This document shows positions 13,426 to 19,400 of a stretch of 35,348 nt of DNA, piece after piece. Position 1 is the stretch's first letter; every line of letters starts with the position of its first letter. The notes under the pieces were generated by a model, which was not told where the DNA came from, did not search any database, and worked only from the letters and a program-made list of their open reading frames with translations. The translations under genes were made by a program, and so were the position numbers. The DNA comes from an uncultured Bacteroidales bacterium (GTDB lineage Bacteria; Bacteroidota; Bacteroidia; Bacteroidales; UBA3824). The DNA lies in NCBI GenBank assembly GCA_946409405.1, contig CAMJWL010000014.1, forward strand, positions 1 through 35,348, in the 5' to 3' direction.

Positions 13426-16400
13426 GGCACTGAGGAAATTGCGGCTGTCGCAATAAGCGGTGCTACCGGCTGGTGGTCGCCTGCCAACGCAAGCATCCTC
13501 GGTCAGATGGTCAACGCTGTCAACACAGACCTCGACGGCAATCCTGTGGCTCTTCCGAGGTGCTACTCCGCTGTTACCACAGTGAAGAACGTCGGCAAGG
13601 ATCGCAACGAGACCTTCATCTGGCATATTGAGATGTCGGGTGGCGAGGGTGCTAAGAAGGTTACTTGCCAGGATAATGCAGAACTCGTTATCGTAAACAA
13701 CGACTTCGAACTCTCTGCCGGCACCTACGCTCCTACATGTAGCGCCAAGGTAACTCTCGACGCTACTCACTACGAGACTGGCAAAGGCGAGTGGACCATC
13801 GTGGCTGGCAACGGCAAGTTGAACGATGCAGACAAGAGCAAGTTTAACGCCGAAGTTGCCATCGACGCAGGTGCAACCCTCACGCTCAAGTGGCACTACG
13901 AGAAGAACGAATGTTCTAAGGATGCATACGCCAACATCGAGAGCCGCCGCGTAGTAGCAGTGGCCGCCGACAAGAATACTTGCGACGACTTCTCTACTCT
14001 CACAGGCTCGCTCCGCGATGGTCAGAAGGGCGTATGGGAGCCGAGCGGCGACCACATCATCTGGCTCAGTGATGACGACGAGGAACTTACCGATCCCGAC
14101 GAAATCGCTCTGGCAATGACCAACCCGAAGGCTCGCATCAAGGGTCTCAAGCCTGGCAACAACCCGTTCACTTGGACTGTTACCAACTTGGACGGCACTT
14201 GTCCCAACACTGCTACTGCCAACATCGTTTACTTGATACCCGATTCGGATATTACCAATAGTCTGGTTCCCGAATGGTGCTCCGACGAGTACAACCTCTC
14301 TGCCATGAGGGATCCTGCCGACAATGGTTACACTGGTTCATGGACTACTACATTCGGTCCCGCCAAGGTAGAAAACTCCACCGATTGGCAGACCAAGGCT
14401 ACCAACCTCCAGAAGGGCAAGAACGTATTCAAGTGGACTGTTTACTCCGAAGGTGGCTGCCAAGGCTCCAGCGAGATTGTAATTTGGAACAAGTCGCCTG
14501 AAATCAAGGTTTCCGACTACATCCACAATTGTGGCGACGAAGGCAACCTCGGTGCTACCGCTCCTGATGCAGAAAAGGGCGAAACCGGCTGGTGGACAAT
14601 GTCTAAGATCTCGCAATACAAGGGATTTGCGCTCAACGGCGTGGCTTACGAGGATGTAAACGACTTCCAGCTCCGGTGGACTGACCCGATTGCCAAGTAC
14701 ACTGGCGCACAGAGCGGTCCCACATTGCTCGAATGGCACGTGAAGAACGATGTCTGCGAAATCTCCAAGGAAGTTACCGTGGTGAACGGCATGACGATAA
14801 TCTCTGCCGGCAACACCAAGGACATCGACTCCTGCGAGGTAGAAGTTGGCCTCTTCGGCACACCGCTCGAAGAAGGCGACAAGGGTTGGTGGGAGCCTAT
14901 CGATCCCAACCAGAAGGTTACATTCTCCGACCCGACCAACAACAGGACCACTGTTACCAACTTGAAGTTTGGCGACAACTTCCTCCGTTGGAACATCCTC
15001 AAGAGCGACGGCTGTCCCACCTGGGCTGATGTCAACGTAGTACACAAGAGGTATCCTGGCTTCTCCGCTGGCGACGACCTCGAAGTTTGCGACCCGGTAT
15101 TCTCGCTCATCGGTACCGACCCGAAGGCATTCGAGAAGCCGGAAGACCTCGACAAGGTTACATCTAAGTGGGAGTATGTATCTGGTCAAGGCGATGGCAA
15201 GTTCGACAACTCTACCAACTACTCTACCAAGGTACGCGGTCTGGGTCTCGGTGTCAACGTACTCAAATGGATTGTTGACAACGGCTCCTGCCACATGGAA
15301 GACGAGATCAAACTTACCAACTACGGCATAGTGGCTGACGCTCAGGGCGGCAAGGATCCCATCGAGCAGTGCGACGACTACATGCAGTTCTTCGCTCACA
15401 TGCCTGCCACCTACGACTCGGTTTACTGGGACGTTTACTATGGCTCTGGCAAGTTTATCCACAAGCGTACTCACAACGACGCTATATACGAGGCTCTCGG
15501 TGAGAAGAATCCTTACTCCACCAATTGCGACACCGCAATGGTTACCGGCCTCGACTACGGCATGAACATCATCACCTGGAACGTTTGGAACAACGGCTGC
15601 CACACCACCGATACCGTGAAGATCAACAACGTATCGCCCTCCAAGGCTGTGGTTGCTGCCAAGAGCGTTCCGATCTGTAGCACCGAATACTTCCTCAGCG
15701 GCAATGCGCCGAGGATTGGTAAGGGCGAATGGCAGAGGGCTGCCGAAACCAGCAAAGTTGACATCGTAGATCCTACTTCCAACTACACCGAGGTAAGGAA
15801 TCTTGCTACGGGTGAGAACAAGTTCTTCTGGGTAATTACCAACACCTCCGAAAAGGGCAGGGTATGTGTATCGAAGGCCGACATCACCCTCATCAACGAG
15901 GCTCTCACGGTATCCGCTGGACGCGACTTTGTAGTCTGCGAAGACACGGCAATGCTCCGCGCTGCTGATCCGGGTGCTTACACTGGCTACTGGACTCCGC
16001 TCTCCAAGCATGTCCAGATAGAGAACGAAAACTCGCACGAGACCAAGGTTTCGCACCTCCTCACCGGCGCCAACACCTTCCGCTGGACTAAGACCAACGG
16101 CAACTGCTCGGTAAGCGCAGAGGTTACGGTTACTGTCAACAAGCCCACCGATGCTAAGACACCCGACCTCATCTACACCTGTACCGACTACGCTCAACTC
16201 CGTGCCAACACGCCGGATGTGGACGAAATCGGTTGGTGGAAGCCGATTGCCGGTCAGGGCGACTGCGGCGACGAAAGCACCAATGCCAACGCCAAGGTAT
16301 TCGGCCTTGGACCTGGCACCAACACATTCCTCTGGAGCATCCAGCGTGGCGAAGGCGCAGACGCTTGCGTATCTTCCGACACTCTCAGGGTAGTAAGCAA

Positions 16401-19400
16401 CAATGTTACCATGTCGGTAACTACTTCTCAGCCTGAGTACTGCGAACCCAAGGGTCATGTAATCGGTGCTACCAACGTAGAGGAGTACACCTCTGTTTGG
16501 GAGCCTGTAGGTGGCAACGCCAAGTTTGCCGACGCTACTGCCAACGAGACCGACGTTACCGACCTCGTAGAAGGTGTCAACACCGTCCGCTGGAAGGTTA
16601 CAGTACCCGGACCCGACGGTACAGAATGTACTTCGTTCAAGGATGTTGTAGTGATGAACAACACCGCTCCGCAGGCTATCGTTACCCACGAGCGCTTTGT
16701 CTGCGACACCGTGGCTGAAATCACAGCCAACATGCCGCCCACAGGCACTCCGGAGAACCCGATTTGGGGTACATGGGGCTTCACGCAGGGTCGTGCAGTA
16801 TTTGCCGACTCCACGGCTAACACCACCACGGTAACGGGTCTTGCCGAGACCGAGAACTACATCACTTGGACTATCCACAAGGGCAAGACTTGTACCTCTA
16901 CGGATACCATGAGGCTCACCGCCGCCACTATCAAGACTAAGGCTTCGGGCGACAACGGCACCGACACCTTGACTATATGCGGCACAAGCACTTCAATCTC
17001 GGCTGCTCCTGCTGGCGATGGTGCATCTGGCTGGTGGACTACATCATCCAGGAGTATCAAGTTCGTGGATGGCAACAGCACCTCCGAGAATGTCAAGATT
17101 GAGAACGTTACTCCGGGTCTCCACAACATGCTGTGGCACGTTAAGAAGGCCAACGGCTGCGAGGCCACCGCTCCTCTCATCGTTGTAAACGACAAGTACG
17201 AGGCTCTCGCCAACATCGCAAGTGCCAACCCGGTATGTAACGGCGAGGCCACTGTGATAGGCAATGTGCCTGTGGCTGGTGCATACGGCTACTGGCGTGG
17301 ACCAAGCTCGGTACACTTCCTCGATAGTTCTAAGGCTGTTACCACGATGTTCGTATCGGTACAGGGCAACAACACTGCCGAATGGCACATCGTGAAGGGC
17401 CCGAAGAAGTGCGAGACTGTGGCTTCCGTAGATGTTTACAACCTCACCGTTGTAGCAGAAGTAGGCGACGCAGTAGTAGCATGTAACGATAAGGAAATCA
17501 AGACCATCAACGCTCAGCCAGCTCCTGAAGACGGATACGGCTTCTGGAAGGTTGTAAGCGGCAAGGCCGAGATTCAGGACACCACTTCTTACGTAACCTC
17601 AGTTACTGGCATCCAGCAGGGTACCAACACCCTCAGATGGACCATCGTATCGAGGGAATGGGAAGATGCCCGTGGCGAGAAGCACCACTGCGAATCGTCC
17701 GACTACTTGGAAGTAAACAACAACTACTTCACCACCAGCGCAGGTGCCGACCGCGAAGTCTGCGACACCGTTGCCGACCTCCGCGCTACTTACCACGGCG
17801 AGAAAGCCAAGGGTCATTGGTCTGGCGGCTACTTCGAGGATGCCGACAGCTACAAGACCAAGGTAAGGGGCCTCCAGCCCAGCAAGCCCAATACCTTCGT
17901 ATGGACGGTATTCCTCAATGGCTGCGAGGCTACTGACGAGGTAGTGATTACAAGCACCAAGGTTGACATCGAAATCACCTCCGGCGACAAGTTCACATGT
18001 AGCAACAGCACCAACATCGAGGCTCGTCAGTCGGCAGGTAAGGGTAAGTGGTCAATCCCGATGGGTGGTGGTAGGATTGCGGTTGATACTGCAAACAGCA
18101 CCATGATCTACGACCTCAACCCGCGTGAGAACATCGTTCGCTGGACGGTTACTTATGGTCAGCAAAACTGCGTTACCATCAAGGAAGCCACCATCGACAA
18201 CCGCACCATCAACGTATCGGCGGGCTTCACCCAGTCTGTCTGCGACACGTTCGCTACACTCGCTGGTATGCCGCTCGATTCTACCGAGATTGGTACATGG
18301 TACAATGGCGTGAAGGGCGACATCATCACCGAGCGCGTGGGCGACGAACCCGAGTTTGACGACCCGCACCTCTACAACACCCGTGTAACAGGCCTCTACT
18401 ACGACGACAACGGTGCAGGCTACTCCAACCCGTTCACCTGGTTTGTAAAGGATACCGTTACCCAGTGTACTGGCGAGGCTACTGTACAGATTATAAGCTA
18501 CCACTTCAATGTGGATGCCGACGTTACCACCATCGACAACTACAAGGAAGTAGAGGAGCCGTACATCGAACTCCGTGCTAAGGAATCTCCGTACTACACC
18601 GGACGTTGGGATCGCATCACCGGCAACGGCACACCTTCGCCGGCATTAGGTCCCACAACTACGGTAACTGGTCTCTCGCAGGGCTTCAACCAGATTGGCT
18701 ACACCGCTACTCTGATTGGCAGCAACAGCACCGAACTCTACATCCCGCCGTGCAAGGCTACTGGCTACGTCAAGGTTGCTTACAAGGCGTTCAATGTGGA
18801 TGCAGGTCAAGACAGGTCTATCTGCGAGGATTCTACGCAACTCAACGCCGAGCGTGTGCCCAACGCAGTATCTTACTGGTCGGCGGCTCATGGCGGCAGC
18901 AGCCAGGATGGTCATATCGGCTTCGACGACAAGTCTAACCCGAAGACCATGGTTCGCGGACTCGCTCCGGGTAAGAACGTACTCCTCTGGAATGTCATCA
19001 AGAACGGCTTCCTCGCACAAGACTCCGTAATCATCTACAACTACGGATTCAAGGTGGATGCCGGTGAAGACCAGCACCTCTGCGATCCTTACTCTACGCT
19101 CTCTGCATCTGGACCTATGGACAACCCGCTCCTCTCCGACACCACAAGCTGGACTGGCGACTGGGATACTCCTGTGGGCGGCGTCAACTACGAAAACAGG
19201 TTTGAGGCAAGGACGGCTATCGACTCCATCAAGGCCATGACCAACGTTCTCGTATGGCACGTGAAGACTGTGAACAAGAACCTCTACACCGATGATAGGG
19301 ACAGGCTCACATGCTACGCATCAGACACCGTAAGAGTTACTTACTACGTACCGCCGGTACCTGAGTTTGTAATCAACCCGACAAGCGCGTCTGGATGCTC

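Noticed and set aside
8575-14055. Antisense open frame of 1,826 codons inside the giant gene; others at 3553-5064, 6169-7977, 14338-16878 and 19321-20454
   Set aside because: All are exactly codon-aligned with the sense frame. They stay open because the sense gene rarely uses TTA, CTA and TCA, the only sense codons that give antisense stops. The translations are low-complexity and show no domain.
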